A stretch of 64,000 bases of DNA, taken from Paratinospora sagittata. Taxonomy: Eukaryota > Streptophyta > Magnoliopsida > Ranunculales > Menispermaceae. Below, piece by piece: positions 38,131 through 52,525 of this stretch. Position 1 is the stretch's first letter. The number at the start of each line of letters is the position of its first letter. A program made the translations under genes and the position numbers. The DNA lies in assembly GCA_035771175.1 (NCBI GenBank), contig JAYMFD010003106.1:124001-188000 (forward strand), written 5' to 3'. The notes under the pieces were generated by a model. That model was not told where the DNA came from. It saw nothing but the letters and a program-made list of their open reading frames with translations, and did no database searches.

Positions 38131-41100
38131 GAATTTTTTACCCCCAAATCTAAATTTTGGTTTAAATGAATTAAATTTACTTAGAAAAAGTGTTTGAGGC
38201 AATCGCGACCAATCCACCGTATTGCTTTCCCTACCAACTCCTTGAGCGAATCCCAATATCCTTAAAGCAACCCCCAGAATAGCTGGAACTCCGTTTCAAT
38301 ATCCCGATGAATTTTTGACCATTAAATCTCAAAATTTTGGTGTAAAAGAACTAAATTTACTCAGGAAATGTGTTTGAGGCAATCGCGACCAATCCACCAT
38401 ATTGCTTTCTCCACCAACTCTTTGAGCGAGTCCTAATATCCTTCTAGGAACCCCCGGAATAGATGGAACTCCGTTCCAATATCCCGGTGAATTTTTGACC
38501 CCCAAATCTAATATTTGGGTTTAAATGAACTAAATATACTTAGAAAAAGTGTTTGAGGCAATCGCGACCAATCCACCGGATTGCTTTTTCCGCCTACTCC
38601 TTGAGCGAGTCCCAATATCCTTCAAGCAACCCCCAGAATAGATGGAACTCCGTTCCAATATCCCGAAGAATTTTTGACCCCTAAATCTCAAATTTTGGTT
38701 TAAATGAACTAAATTAACTTAGAAAATGTGTTTGAGGCAATCGCGACCAATCCACCGGATTGCTTTCTCCACCTACTCTTTTAGCGAGTCCCAATATCCT
38801 TCTAGTAACCCCCCAGAATAAATGGAACTCCGTTCCAATATCCCGATGAATTTTTTACCCCTAAATCTCAAATTTTGGTTTAAATGAATTAAATTTATTT
38901 AGGAAATTTGTTTGAGGCAATCGCGACCAATCCAACAGATTGCTTTCTCCACCAACTCTTTGAGCGAGTCCCAATATCCTTATAGGAACCCCCGAAATAG
39001 ATGGAACTCCGTTCCAATATCCCGTTGAATTTTTGACCCCCAAATCTAAAATTTGGTTTAAATGAACTAAATATACTTAGAAAAAGTGTTTGAGGCAATC
39101 GCGACCAATCCACCGGATTGCCTTATTTACCAACTCCTTGAGCGAGTCCGAATATCCTTCAAGCAACCCCCATAATAGATGGAACTCCGTTTCAATATCC
39201 CGATGAATTTTTGACCCCCAAATCTAAAATTTTGGTTTAAATGACCTAAATTTACTTAGAAAATGTGTTTGAGGTAATCGCGACCAATCCACCGAATTGC
39301 TTTCTCCACCAACTCTTTGAGCGAGTCGCAATATCCTTCTAGCAACCCCCAGAATAGATGGAACTCCGTTCCAATATTCCGATGAATTTTTGACCCCTCA
39401 ATCTCAAATTTTAGTTTAAATGAACTAAATTTACTTAGAAAATGTGTTTGAGGCAATCGCGACCAATCCACCAGATTGCTTTCTCCACGAACTCTTTGAG
39501 CGAGTCCCAATATCCTTCTAGGAACCCCCGGAATAGATGGAACTCCGTTCCAATATCCCGGTGAATTTTTGACCCCCAAACCTAAATTTTGGTTTAAATG
39601 AGCCAAATATACTTAGAAAAAGTGTTTGAGGCAATCGCGACCAATCCACCGGATTGCTTTTTCCACCAACTTCTTAAGCGAGTCTCAATATCCTTCTAGG
39701 AACCCCCGGAATAGATGGAACTCCGTTCCAATATCCCGATGAATTTTTGACCTCTAAATCTCAAATTTTGGTTTAAATGAATTAAATTTACTTAGAAAAT
39801 GTGTGTGAGGCAATCGCGACCAATCCACCAGATTGGTTTCTTCACCAACTCTTTGAGAGAGTCCTAATATCCTTCTAGGAACCCCCGGAATAGATGGAAC
39901 TACGTTTCAATATCCCCGTGAATTTTTGACCCCCAAATCTAAAATTTTGGTTTAAATGAACTAAATACACTTAGAAAAAGTGTTTGAGGCAATCGCGACC
40001 AATCCACCGGATTGCTTTGTCCACGAACTCCTTGAGCGAGTCCCAATATCCTTCAAACAACCCCCCAGAATAGATGGAACTCTGTTCCAATATCTCGATG
40101 AATTTTTGACCCATAAATCTCAAATTTTGGTTTAAATGAACTAAATTTACTTAGAAAATGTGTTTGAGGCAATCGCGACCAATCCACCAGATTGCATTCT
40201 CCACCAACTCTTTGAGCGAGTCCTAATATCCTTCTAGGAACCCCCGGAATAGATGGAACTCCGTTCCAATATCCCGGCGAATTTTTGACCCCCAAATCTA
40301 AAATTTGGGTTTAAATGAACTAAATATACTTAGAAAAAGTGTTTGAGGCAATCGCGACCAATCCACCGGATTGCTTTTTCCGCCTACTCCTTAAGCGAGT
40401 CCCAATATCCTTCAAGCAACCCCCAGAATGGATGGAACTCCGTTCCAATATCCCGATAAATTTTTGACCCATAAATCTCAAATTTTGGTTTAAATGAACT
40501 AAATTTACTTAGAAAATGTGTTTGAGGCAATCGCGACCAATCCACCGGATTGCTTTCCCTACCAACTCCTTTAGCGAACCCCAATATCCTTAAAGCAACC
40601 CCCAAAATAGATGGAACTCCGTTTCAATATCCCGATGAATTTTTGACCATTAATTCTCAAATTTTGGTTTAAAAGAACTAAATTTACTCAGGAAATGTGT
40701 TTGAGGCAATCGCGACCAATCCACCATATTGCTTTCTCCACCAACTCTTTGAGCGAGTCCAAATATCCTTCTAGGAACCCCCGGAATAGATGGAACTCTG
40801 TTCCAATATCCCGGTGAATTTTTGACCCCCAAATCTAAAATTTGGGTTTAAATGAACTAAATATACTTAGAAAAAGTGTTTGAGGCAATCGCGACCAATC
40901 CACCGGATTGCTTTTTCCGCCTACTCCTTGAGCGAGTCCCAATATCCTTCAAGCAACCCCCCGAATAGATGGAACTCCGTTCCAATATCCCGATGAATTT
41001 TTGACCCCTAAATCTCAAATTTTGGTATAAATGAACTAAATTAACTTAGAAAACGTGTTTGAGGCAATCGCGACCAATCCACCGGATTGCTTTCTCCACC

Positions 41101-42314
41101 TACTCTTTTAGCGAGTCCCAATATCCTTCTAGCAACCCCCCAGAATAAACGGAACTCCGTTCCAATATCCCGATGAATTTTTTACCCCTAAATCTCAAAT
41201 TTTGGTTTAAATGAATTAAATTTTTTTAGAAAATTTGTTTGAGGCAATCGCGACCAATCCAACAGATTGCTTTCTCCACCAACTCTTTGAGCGAGTCCCA
41301 ATATCCTTCTAGGAACCCCCGAAATAGATGGAACTCCGTTCCAATATCCCATTGAATTTTTGACCCCCAAATCTAAAATTTGGTTTAAATGAACTAAATA
41401 TACTTAGAAAAAGTGTTTGAGGCAATCGCGACCAATCCACCGGATTGCTTTGTCCACCAACTCCTTGAGCGAGTCCCAATATTCTTCAAACAACCCCCCA
41501 GAATAGATGGAACTCTGTTCCAATATCCCGATGAATTCTTGACCCCTAAATATCAAATTTTGGTTTAAATGAACTAAATTTACTTCGAAAATGTGTTTGA
41601 GGCAATCGCTACCAATCCACCAGATTGATTTCTCCACCAACTCTTTGAGCGAATCCCAATATCCTTCTAGGAACCCCCGGAATAGATGGAACTCCGTTCC
41701 AATATCCCGTTGAATTTTTGACCCCCAAATCTAAAATTTTGGTTTAAATGAACTAAATATACTTAGAAAAAATGTTTGAGGCAATCGCGACCAATCCACC
41801 GGATTGCTTTGTCCACCAACTCTTTGAGCGAGTCCCAATATCCTTCAAACAGCCCCCCAGAATAGATGGAACTCTGTTCTAATATCCCGATTAATTTTTG
41901 ACACATAAATCTCAAATTTTGGTTTAAATGAACTAAATTTACTTAGAAAAAGTGTTTGAGGCAATCGCGACCAATCCCCCGGATTGCTTTTTCCGCCTAC
42001 TCCTTGAGCGAGTCCCAATACCCTTCAAGCAACCCCCAGAATAGATGGAAATCCGTTCCAATATCCCGTTGAATTTTTTACCCCCAAATCTAAATTTTGG
42101 TTTAAATGAACTACATATACTTAGAAGAAGTAATTGAGGCAATCGCGACCAATCCACCGTATTGCTTTCTCTACCAACTCCTTGAGCAAGTCCCAATATC
42201 CTTCAAGCAACCCCCAGAATAGATGGAACACCGTTTCAATATTTCGATGAATTTTTGACCATTAAATCTCAAATTTTGGTTTAAATGAACTAAATTTACT
42301 TAGAAAATTTGTTT
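37481..42314. repeat. HOR copy with 27 monomers (4,834 bp)
   Basis: Corresponds to the previous copy without the two-monomer deletion. The offset between shared monomers is 4,480 bp (34,381 to 38,861; 36,170 to 40,650). It contains beta copy 5. Confidence 0.83.
39804..40878. repeat. Beta cassette, copy 5
   Basis: Last beta cassette in the window. It has CACCAGATTGCATTC where the others have CACGAGATTGCATTC, and GAATGGATGG where the others have GAACGGATGG. Confidence 0.83.
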
Positions 42315-45300
42315 GAGGCAATAGCGACCAATCCACCAGATTGCTTTCTCCACCAACTCTTTAAGCGAGTCCCAATATCCTTCTAGGAACCCCCGAAATA
42401 GATTGAACTCCGTTCCAATATCCCGTTGAATTTTTGACCCCCAAATCTAAATTTTGGTTTAAATGAACTAAATATACTTAGAAAAAGTGTTTGAGGCAAT
42501 CGCGACCAATCCACCGGATTGCTTTCTTTACCAACTCCTTGAGCGAGTCCCAATATCCTTCTAGCAACCCCCGGAATAGATGGAACTCCGTTCCAATATC
42601 CCGATGAATTTTTGACCCCCAAATCTAAAATTTTGGTTTAAATGACCTAAATTTACTTAGAAAATGTGTTTGAGGTAATCGCGACCAATCCACCGAATTG
42701 CTTTCTCCACCAACTCTTTGAGCGAGTCGCAATATCCTTCTAGCAACCCCAGAATAGATGGAACTCCGTTCCAATATTCCGATGAATTTTTGACCCCTCA
42801 ATCTCAAATTTTGGTTTAAATGAACTAAATTTACTTAGAAAATGTGTTTGAGGCAATCGCGACCAATCCACCTGATTGCTTTCTCCACCTACTCTTTAAG
42901 CGAGACCCAATATCCTTCTAGCAACCCCCAGAATAGATGGAACTCCGTTCCAATATCCCAGGGAATTTTTTACCCCCAAATCTAAATTTTGGTTTAAATG
43001 AATTAAATTTACTTAGAAAAAGCGTTTGAGGCAATCGCGACCAATCCACCGTATTGCTTTCCCTACCAACTCCTTGAGCGAATCCCAATATCCTTAAAGC
43101 AACCCCCAGAATAGCTGGAACTCCGTTTTAATATCCCGATGAATTTTTGACCATTAAATCTCAAATTTTGGTGTAAAAGAACTAAATTTACTCAGGAAAT
43201 GTGTTTGAGGCAATCGCGACCAATCCACCATATTGCTTTCTCCACCAACTCTTTGAGCGAGTCCTAATATCCTTCTAGGAACCCCCGGAATAGATGGAAC
43301 TCCGTTCCAATATCCCGGTGAATTTTTGACCCCCAAATCTAATATTTGGGTTTAAATGAACTAAATATACTTAGAAAAAGTGTTTGAGGCAATCGCGACC
43401 AATCCACCGGATTGCTTTTTCCGCCTACTCCTTGAGCGAGTCCCAATATCCTTCAAGCAACCCCCAGAATAGATGGAACTCCGTTCCAATATCCCGAAGA
43501 ATTTTTGACCCCTAAATCTCAAATTTTGGTTTAAATGAACTAAATTAACTTAGAAAATGTGTTTGAGGCAATCGCGACCAATCCACCGGATTGCTTTCTC
43601 CACCTACTCTTTTAGCGAGTCCCAATATCCTTCTAGTAACCCCCCAGAATAAATGGAACTCCGTTCCAATATCCCGATGAATTTTTTACCCCTAAATCTC
43701 AAATTTTGGTTTAAATGAATTAAATTTATTTAGGAAATTTGTTTGAGGCAATCGCGACCAATCCAACAGATTGCTTTCTCCACCAACTCTTTGAGCGAGT
43801 CCCAATATCCTTTTAGGAACCCCCGAAATAGATGGAACTCCGTTCCAATATCCCGTTGAATTTTTGACCCCCAAATCTAAAATTTGGTTTAAATGAACTA
43901 AATATACTTAGAAAAAGTGTTTGAGGCAATCGCGACCAATCCACCGGATTGCCTTATTTACCAACTACTTGAGCGAGTCCGAATATCCTTCAAGCAACCC
44001 CCATAATAGATGGAACTCCGTTTCAATATCCCGATGAATTTTTGACCCCCAAATCTAAAATTTTGGTTTAAATGACCTAAATTTACTTAGAAAATGTGTT
44101 TGAGGTAATCGCGACCAATCCACCGAATTGCTTTCTCCACCAACTCTTTGAGCGAGTCGCAATATCCTTCTAGCAACCCCCAGAATAGATGGAACACCGT
44201 TCCAATATTCCGATGAATTTTTGACCCCTCAATCTCAAATTTTGGTTTAAATGAACTAAATTTACTTAGAAAATGTGTTTGAGGCAATCGCGACCAATCC
44301 ACCGGATTGCTTTCTCCACGAACTCTTTGAGCGAGTCCCAATATCCTTCTAGGAACCCCCGGAATAGATGGAACTCCGTTCCAATATCCCGGTGAATTTT
44401 TGACCCCCAAACCTAAATTTTGGTTTAAATGAGCTAAATATACTTAGAAAAAGTGTTTGAGGCAATCGCGACCAATCCACCGGATTGCTTTGTCCACCAA
44501 CTCCTTTAGCGAGTCCCAATATCCTTCAAACAACCCCCCAGAATAGATGGACCTCTGTTCCAATATCCCGATGAATTTTTGACCCATAAATCTCTAATTT
44601 TGGTTTAAATGAATAAAATTTACTTAGAAAATGTGTTTGAGGCAATCGCGACCAATCCACCAGTTTGCTTTCTCTACCAACTCTTTGAGCGAGTCCTAAT
44701 ATCCTTCAAGGAACCCCTGGAATAGATGGAACTCCGTTCCAATATCCCGGTGAATTTTTGACCCCGAAATCTAAAATTTGGGTTTAAATGAACTAAATAT
44801 ACTTAGAAAAAGTGTTTGAGGCAATCGCGATCAATCCACCGGATTGCTTTCTTTACCAACTCCTTGAGCGAGTCCGAACATCCTTCTAGGAACCCCCGAA
44901 ATAGATGGAACTCCGTTCCAATATCCCGTTGAATTTTTGACCCCCAAATCTAAAATTTTGGTTTAAATGAACTAAATATACTTAGAAAAAGTGTTTGAAG
45001 CAATCGCGACCAATCCACCGTATTGCTTTCTCCACGAACTCTTTGAGCGAGTCCTAATATCCTTCTAGGAACCCCCGGAATAGATGGAACTCCGTTCCAA
45101 TATCCCGGTGAATTTTTGACCCCCAAACCTAAATTTTGGTTTAAATGAGCTAAATATACTTAGAAAAAGTGTTTGAGGCAATCGCGACCAATCCACCGGA
45201 TTGCTTTGTCCACCAACTCCTTTAGCGAGTCCCAATATCCTTCAAACAACCCCCCAGAATAGATGGACCTCTGTTCCAATATCCCGATGAATTTTTGACC

Positions 45301-46426
45301 CATAAATCTAAAATCTTGGTTTAAATGAATTAAATTTATTTAGGAAATTTGTTTGAGGCAATCGCGACCAATCCAACAGATTGCTTTCTCCACGAACTCT
45401 TTGAGCGAGTCCCAATATCCTTCTAGGAACCCCCGGAATAGATGGAACTCCGTTCCAATATCCCGGTGAATTTTTGACCCCCAAACCTAAATTTTGGTTT
45501 AAATGAGCTAAATATACTTAGAAAATGTGTTTGAGGCAATCGCGACCAATCCAACAGATTGCTTTCTCCACCAACTCTTTGAGCGAGTCCCAATATCCTT
45601 ATAGGAACCCCCGAAATAGATGGAACTCCGTTCCAATATCCCGTTGAATTTTTGACCCCCAAATCTAAAATTTGGTTTAAATGAACTAAATATACTAAGA
45701 AAAAGTGTTTGAGGCAATCGCGACCAATCCACCGGATTGCCTTATTTACCAACTCCTTGAGCGAGTCCGAATATCCTTCAAGCAACCCCCATAATAGATG
45801 GAACTCCGTTCCAATATTCCGATGAATTTTTGACCCCTCAATCTCAAATTTTAGTTTAAATGAACTAAATTAACTTAGAAAATGTGTTTGAGGCAATCGC
45901 GACCAATCCACCGGATTGCTTTCTCCACCTACTCTTTTAGCGAGTCCCAATATCCTTCTAGTAACCCCCCAGAATAAATGGAACTCCGTTCCAATATCCC
46001 GATGAATTTTTTACCCCTAAATCTCAAATTTTGGTTTAAATGAATTAAATTTATTTAGGAAATTTGTTTGAGGCAATCGCGACCAATCCAACAGATTGCT
46101 TTCTCCACCAACTCTTTGAGGCAGTCCCAATATCCTTATAGGAACCCCCGAAATAGATGGAACTCCGTTCCAATATCCCGGTGAATTTTTGACCCCCAAA
46201 CCTAAATTTTGGTTTAAATGAGCTAAATATACTTAGAAGAAGTAATTGAGGCAATCGCGACCAATCCACCGTATTGCTTTCTCTACCAACTCCTTAAGCA
46301 AGTCCCAATATCCTTCAAGCAACCCCCAGAATAGATGGAACACCGTTTCAATATTTCGATGAATTTTTGACCATTAAATCTCAAATTTTGGTTTAAATGA
46401 ACTAAATTTACTTAGAAAATTTGTTT
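42315..46426. repeat. HOR copy with 23 monomers, rearranged transition (4,112 bp)
   Basis: The first part is of 14-mer type. From about 44,430 to 46,250 it is a patchwork: monomers with ACCTCTGTTCC, AAACCTAAATT plus GAGCTAAATAT, and TTGCCTTATTTACC recur in an order not seen elsewhere. One box reads GAGGCAGTCCC in place of GAGCGAGTCCC near 46,118. This stretch separates region II from region III. Confidence 0.75.
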
Positions 46427-49400
46427 GAGGCAATAGCGACCAATCCACCAGATTGCTTTCTCCACCAACTCTTTAAGCGAGTCCCAATATCCTTCTAGGA
46501 ACCCCCGAAATAGATCGAACTCCGTTCCAATATCCCGTTGAATTTTTGACCCCTAAATCTCAAATTTTGGTTTAAATGACCTAAATTAACTTAGAAAATG
46601 TGTTTGAGGCAATCGCGACCAATCCACCTGATTGCTTTCTCCACCTACTCTTTAAGCGAGACCCAATATCCTTCTAGCAACCCCCAGAATAGATGGAACT
46701 CCGTTCCAATATCCCAGGGAATTTTTTACCCCCAAATCTAAATTTTGGTTTAAATGAATTAAATTTACTTAGAAAAAGTGTTTGAGGCAATCGCGACCAA
46801 TCCACCGTATTGCTTTCCCTACCAACTCCTTGAGCGAATCCCAATATCCTTAAAGCAACCCCCAGAATAGCTGGAACTCCGTTTCAATATCCCGATGAAT
46901 TTTTGACCATTAAATCTCAAATTTTGGTTTAAAAGAACTAAATTTACTCAGGAAATGTGTTTGAGGCAATCGCGACCAATCCACCATATTGCTTTCTCCA
47001 CCAACTCTTTGAGCGAGTCCTAATATCCTTCTAGGAACCCCCGGAATAGATGGAACTCCGTTCCAATATCCCGGTGAATTTTTGACCCCCAAATCTAATA
47101 TTTGGGTTTAAATGAACTAAATATACTTAGAAAAAGTGTTTGAGGCAATCGCGACCAATCCACCGGATTGCTTTTTCCGCCTACTCCTTGAGCGAGTCCC
47201 AATATCCTTCAAGCAACCCCCAAAATAGATGGAACTCCGTTCCAATATCCCGAAGAATTTTTGACCCCTAAATCTCAAATTTTGGTTTAAATGAACTAAA
47301 TTAACTTAGAAAATGTGTTTGAGGCAATCGCGACCAATCCACCGGATTGCTTTCTCCACCTACTCTTTTAGCGAGTCCCAATATCCTTCTAGTAACCCCC
47401 CAGAATAAATGGAACTCCGTTCCAATATCCCGATGAATTTTTTACCCCTAAATCTCAAATTTTGGTTTAAATGAATTAAATTTATTTAGGAAATTTGTTT
47501 GAGGCAATCGCGACCAATCCAACAGATTGCTTTCTCCACCAACTCTTTGAGCGAGTCCCAATATCCTTTTAGGAACCCCCGAAATAGATGGAACTCCGTT
47601 CCAATATCCCGTTGAATTTTTGACCCCCAAATCTAAAATTTGGTTTAAATGAACTAAATATACTTAGAAAAAGTGTTTGAGGCAATCGCGACCAATCCAC
47701 CGGATTGCCTTATTTACCAACTACTTGAGCGAGTCCGAATATCCTTCAAGCAACCCCCATAATAGATGGAACTCCGTTTCAATATCCCGATGAATTTTTG
47801 ACCCCCAAATCTAAAATTTTGGTTTAAATGACCTAAATTTACTTAGAAAATGTGTTTGAGGTAATCGCGACCAATCCACCGAATTGCTTTCTCCACCAAC
47901 TCTTTGAGCGAGTCGCAATATCCTTCTAGCAACCCCCAGAATAGATGGAACTCCGTTCCAATATTCCGATGAATTTTTGACCCCTCAATCTCAAATTTTG
48001 GTTTAAATGAACTAAATTTACTTAGAAAATGTGTTTGAGGCAATCGCGACCAATCCACCGTATTGCTTTCTCCACGAACTCTTTGAGCGAGTCCCAATAT
48101 CCTTCTAGGAACCCCCGGAATAGATGGAACTCCGTTCCAATATCCCGGTGAATTTTTGACCCCCAAACCTAAATTTTGGTTTAAATGAGCTAAATATACT
48201 TAGAAAAAGTGTTTGAGGCAATCGCGACCAATCCACCGGATTGCTTTGTCCACCAACTCCTTTAGCGAGTCCCAATATCCTTCAAACAACCCCCCAGAAT
48301 AGATGGACCTCTGTTCCAATATCCCGATGAATTTTTGACCCATAAATCTCAAATTTTGGTTTAAATGAATAAAATTTACTTAGAAAATGTGTTTGAGGCA
48401 ATCGCGACCAATCCACCAGTTTGCTTTCTCTACCAACTCTTTGAGCGAGTCCTAATATCCTTCAAGGAACCCCTGGAATAGATGGAACTCCGTTCCAATA
48501 TCCCGGTGAATTTTTGACCCCGAAATCTAAAATTTGGGTTTAAATGAACTAAATATACTTACAAAAAGTGTTTGAGGCAATCGCGATCAATCCACCGGAT
48601 TGCTTTCTTTACCAACTCCTTAAGCGAGTCCGGACATCCTTCTAGGAACCCCCGAAATAGATGGAACTCCGTTCCAATATCCCGTTGAATTTTTGACCCC
48701 CAAATCTAAAATTTTGGTTTAAATGAACTAAATATACTTAGAAAAAGTGTTTGAAGCAATCGCGACCAATCCACCGTATTGCTTTGTCCACCAACTCCTT
48801 GAGCGAGTCCCAATATCCTTCAAACAGCCCCCCAGAATAGATGGAACTCTGTTCCAATATCCCGATGAATTTTTGACCCATAAATCTCAAATTTTGGTTT
48901 AAATGAACTAAATTTACTTAGAAAATGTGTTTGAGGCAATCGCGACCAATCCACCGGATTGCTTTCTCCACCAACTCTTTGAGCGAGTCCCAATATCCTT
49001 CTAGGAACCCCCGGATTAGATGGAACTCCGTTCCAATATCCCGGTGAATTTTTGACCCCCAAATCGAAATTTTGGTTTAAATGAACTAAATATACTTAGA
49101 AAAAGTGTTTGAGGCAATCGCGACCAATACACCGGATTGCTTTGTCCACCAACTCCTTGAGCGAGTCCCAATATTCTTCAAACAACCCCCCAGAATAGAT
49201 GGAACTCTGTTCCAATATCCCGATGAATTCTTGACCCCTAAATATCAAGTTTTGGTTTAAATGAACTAAATTTACTTCGAAAATGTGTTTGAGGCAATCG
49301 CTACCAATCCACCAGATTGATTTCTCCACCAACTCTTTGAGCGAATCCCAATATCCATCTAGGAACCCCCGGAATAGATGGAACTCCGTTCCAATATCCC

Positions 49401-50005
49401 GTTGAATTTTTGACCCCCAAATCTAAAATTTTGGTTTAAATGAACTAAATATACTTAGAAAAAATGTTTGAGGCAATCGCGACCAATCCACCGGATTGCT
49501 TTGTCCACCAACTCCTTTAGCGAGTCCCAATATCCTTCAAACGGCCCCCAGAATAGATGGAACTCTGTTCCAATATCCCGATGAATTTTTGACCCATAAA
49601 TCTCAAATTTTGGTTTAGATGAACTAAATTTACTTAGAAAAAGTGTTTGAGGCAATCGCGACCAATCCGCCGGATTGCTTTTTTCGCCTACTCCTTGAGC
49701 GAGTCCCAATACCCTTCAAGCAACCCCCAGAATAAATGGAAATCCGTTCCAATATCCCGTTGAATTTTTTACCCCCAAATCTAAATTTTGGTTTAAATGA
49801 ACTACATTTACTTAGAAGAAGTAATTGAGGCAATCGCGACCAATCCACCGTATTGCTTTCTCTACCAACTCCTTGAGCAAGTCCCAATATCCTTCAAGCA
49901 ACCCCCAGAATAGATGGAACACCGTTTCAATATTTCGATGAATTTTTTACCATTAAATCTCAAATTTTGGTTTAAATGAACTAAATTTACTTAGAAAATT
50001 TGTTT
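46427..50005. repeat. Region III HOR copy with 20 monomers (3,579 bp)
   Basis: Shares its order with 50,006-53,586. Typical members are AATTATC-free variants of the 14-mer plus monomers with ACCAGTTTGC and TCAAGGAACC (about 48,410-48,470), GCGATCAATCC (48,584) and CAATACACCGG (49,123). Confidence 0.82.
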
Positions 50006-52525
50006 GAGGCAATAGCGACCAATCCACCAGATTGCTTTCTCCACCAACTCTTTAAGCGAGTCCCAATATCCTTCTAGGAACCCCCGAAATAGATCGAACT
50101 CCGTTCCAATATCCCGTTGAATTTTTGACCCCTAAATCTCAAATTTTGGTTTAAATGACCTAAATTAACTTAGAAAATGTGTTTGAGGCAATCGCGACCA
50201 ATCCACCTGATTGCTTTCTCCACCTACTCTTTAAGCGAGACCCAATATCCTTCTAGCAACCCCCAGAATAGATGGAACTCCGTTCCAATATCCCAGGGAA
50301 TTTTTTACCCCCAAATCTAAATTTTGGTTTAAATGAATTAAATTTACTTAGAAAAAGTGTTTGAGGCAATCGCGACCAATCCACCGTATTGCTTTCCCTA
50401 CCAACTCCTTGAGCGAATCCCAATATCCTTAAAGCAACCCCCAGAATAGCTGGAACTCCGTTTCAATATCCCGATGAATTTTTGACCATTAAATCTCAAA
50501 TTTTGGTTTAAAAGAACTAAATTTACTCAGGAAATGTGTTTGAGGCAATCGCGACCAATCCACCATATTGCTTTCTCCACCAACTCTTTGAGCGAGTCCT
50601 AATATCCTTCTAGGAACCCCCGGAATAGATGGAACTCCGTTCCAATATCCCGGTGAATTTTTGACCCCCAAATCTAATATTTGGGTTTAAATGAACTAAA
50701 TATACTTAGAAAAAGTGTTTGAGGCAATCGCGACCAATCCACCGGATTGCTTTTTCCGCCTACTCCTTGAGCGAGTCCCAATATCCTTCAAGCAACCCCC
50801 AGAATAGATGGAACTCCGTTCCAATATCCCGAAGAATTTTTGACCCCTAAATCTCAAATTTTGGTTTAAATGAACTAAATTAACTTAGAAAATGTGTTTG
50901 AGGCAATCGCGACCAATCCACCGGATTGCTTTCTCCACCTCCTCTTTTAGCGAGTCCCAATATCCTTCTAGTAACCCCCCAGAATAAATGGAACTCCGTT
51001 CCAATATCCCGATGAATTTTTTACCCCTAAATCTCAAATATTGGTTTAAATGAATTAAATTTATTTAGAAAATTTGTTTGAGGCAATCGCGACCAATCCA
51101 ACAGATTGCTTTCTCCACCAACTCTTTGAGCGAGTCCCAATATCCTTTTAGGAACCCCCGAAATAGATGGAACTCCGTTCCAATATCCCGTTGAATTTTT
51201 GACCCCCAAATCTAAAATTTGGTTTAAATGAACTAAATATACTTAGAAAAAGTGTTTGAGGCAATCGCGACCAATCCACCGGATTGCCTTATTTACCAAC
51301 TCCTTGAGCGAGTCCGAATATCCTTCAAGCAACCCCCATAATAGATGGAACTCCGTTTCAATATCCCGATGAATTTTTGACCCCCAAATCTAAAATTTTG
51401 GTTTAAATGACCTAAATTTACTTAGAAAATGTGTTTGAGGTAATCGCGACCAATCCACCGAATTGCTTTCTCCACCAACTCTTTGAGCGAGTCGCAATAT
51501 CCTTCTAGCAACCCCCAGAATAGATGGAACTCCGTTCCAATATTCCGATGAATTTTTGACCCCTCAATCTCAAATTTTGGTTTAAATGAACTAAATTTAC
51601 TTAGAAAATGTGTTTGAGGCATTCGCGACCAATCCACCGGATTGCTTTCTCCACGAACTCTTTGAGCGAGTCCCAATATCCTTCTAGGAACCCCCGGAAT
51701 AGATGGAACTCCGTTCCAATATCCCGGTGAATTTTTTACCCCCAAACCTAAATTTTGGTTTAAATGAGCTAAATATACTTAGAAAAAGTGTTTGAGGCAA
51801 TCGCGACCAATCCACCGGATTGCTTTGTCCACCAACTCCTTTAGCGAGTCCCAATATCCTTCAAACAACCCCCCAGAATAGATGGACCTCTGTTCCAATA
51901 TCCCGATGAATTTTTGACCCATAAATCTCAAATTTTGGTTTAAATGAATAAAATTTACTTAGAAGATGTGTTTGAGGCAATCGCGACCAATCCACCAGTT
52001 TGCTTTCTCTACCAACTCTTTGAGCGAGTCCTAATATCCTTCAAGGAACCCTTGGAATAGATGGAACTCCGTTCCAATATCCCGGTGAATTTTTGACCCC
52101 CAAATCTAAAATTTGGGTTTAAATGAACTAAATATACTTAGAAAAAGTGTTTGAGGCAATCGCGATCAATCCACCGGATTGCTTTCTTTACCAACTCCTT
52201 GAGCGAGTCCGAACATCCTTCTAGGAACCCCCGAAATAGATGGAACTCCGTTCCAATATCCCGTTGAATTTTTGACCCCCAAATCTAAAATTTTGGTTTA
52301 AATGAACTAAATATACTTAGAAAAAGTGTTTGAAGCAATCGCGACCAATCCACCGTATTGCTTTGTCCACCAACTCCTTGAGCGAGTCCCAATATCCTTC
52401 AAACAGCCCCCCAGAATAGATGGAACTCTATTCCAATATCCCGATGAATTTTTGACCCATAAATCTCAAATTTTGGTTTAAATGAACTAAATTTACTTAA
52501 AAAATGTGTTTGAGGCAATCGCGAC

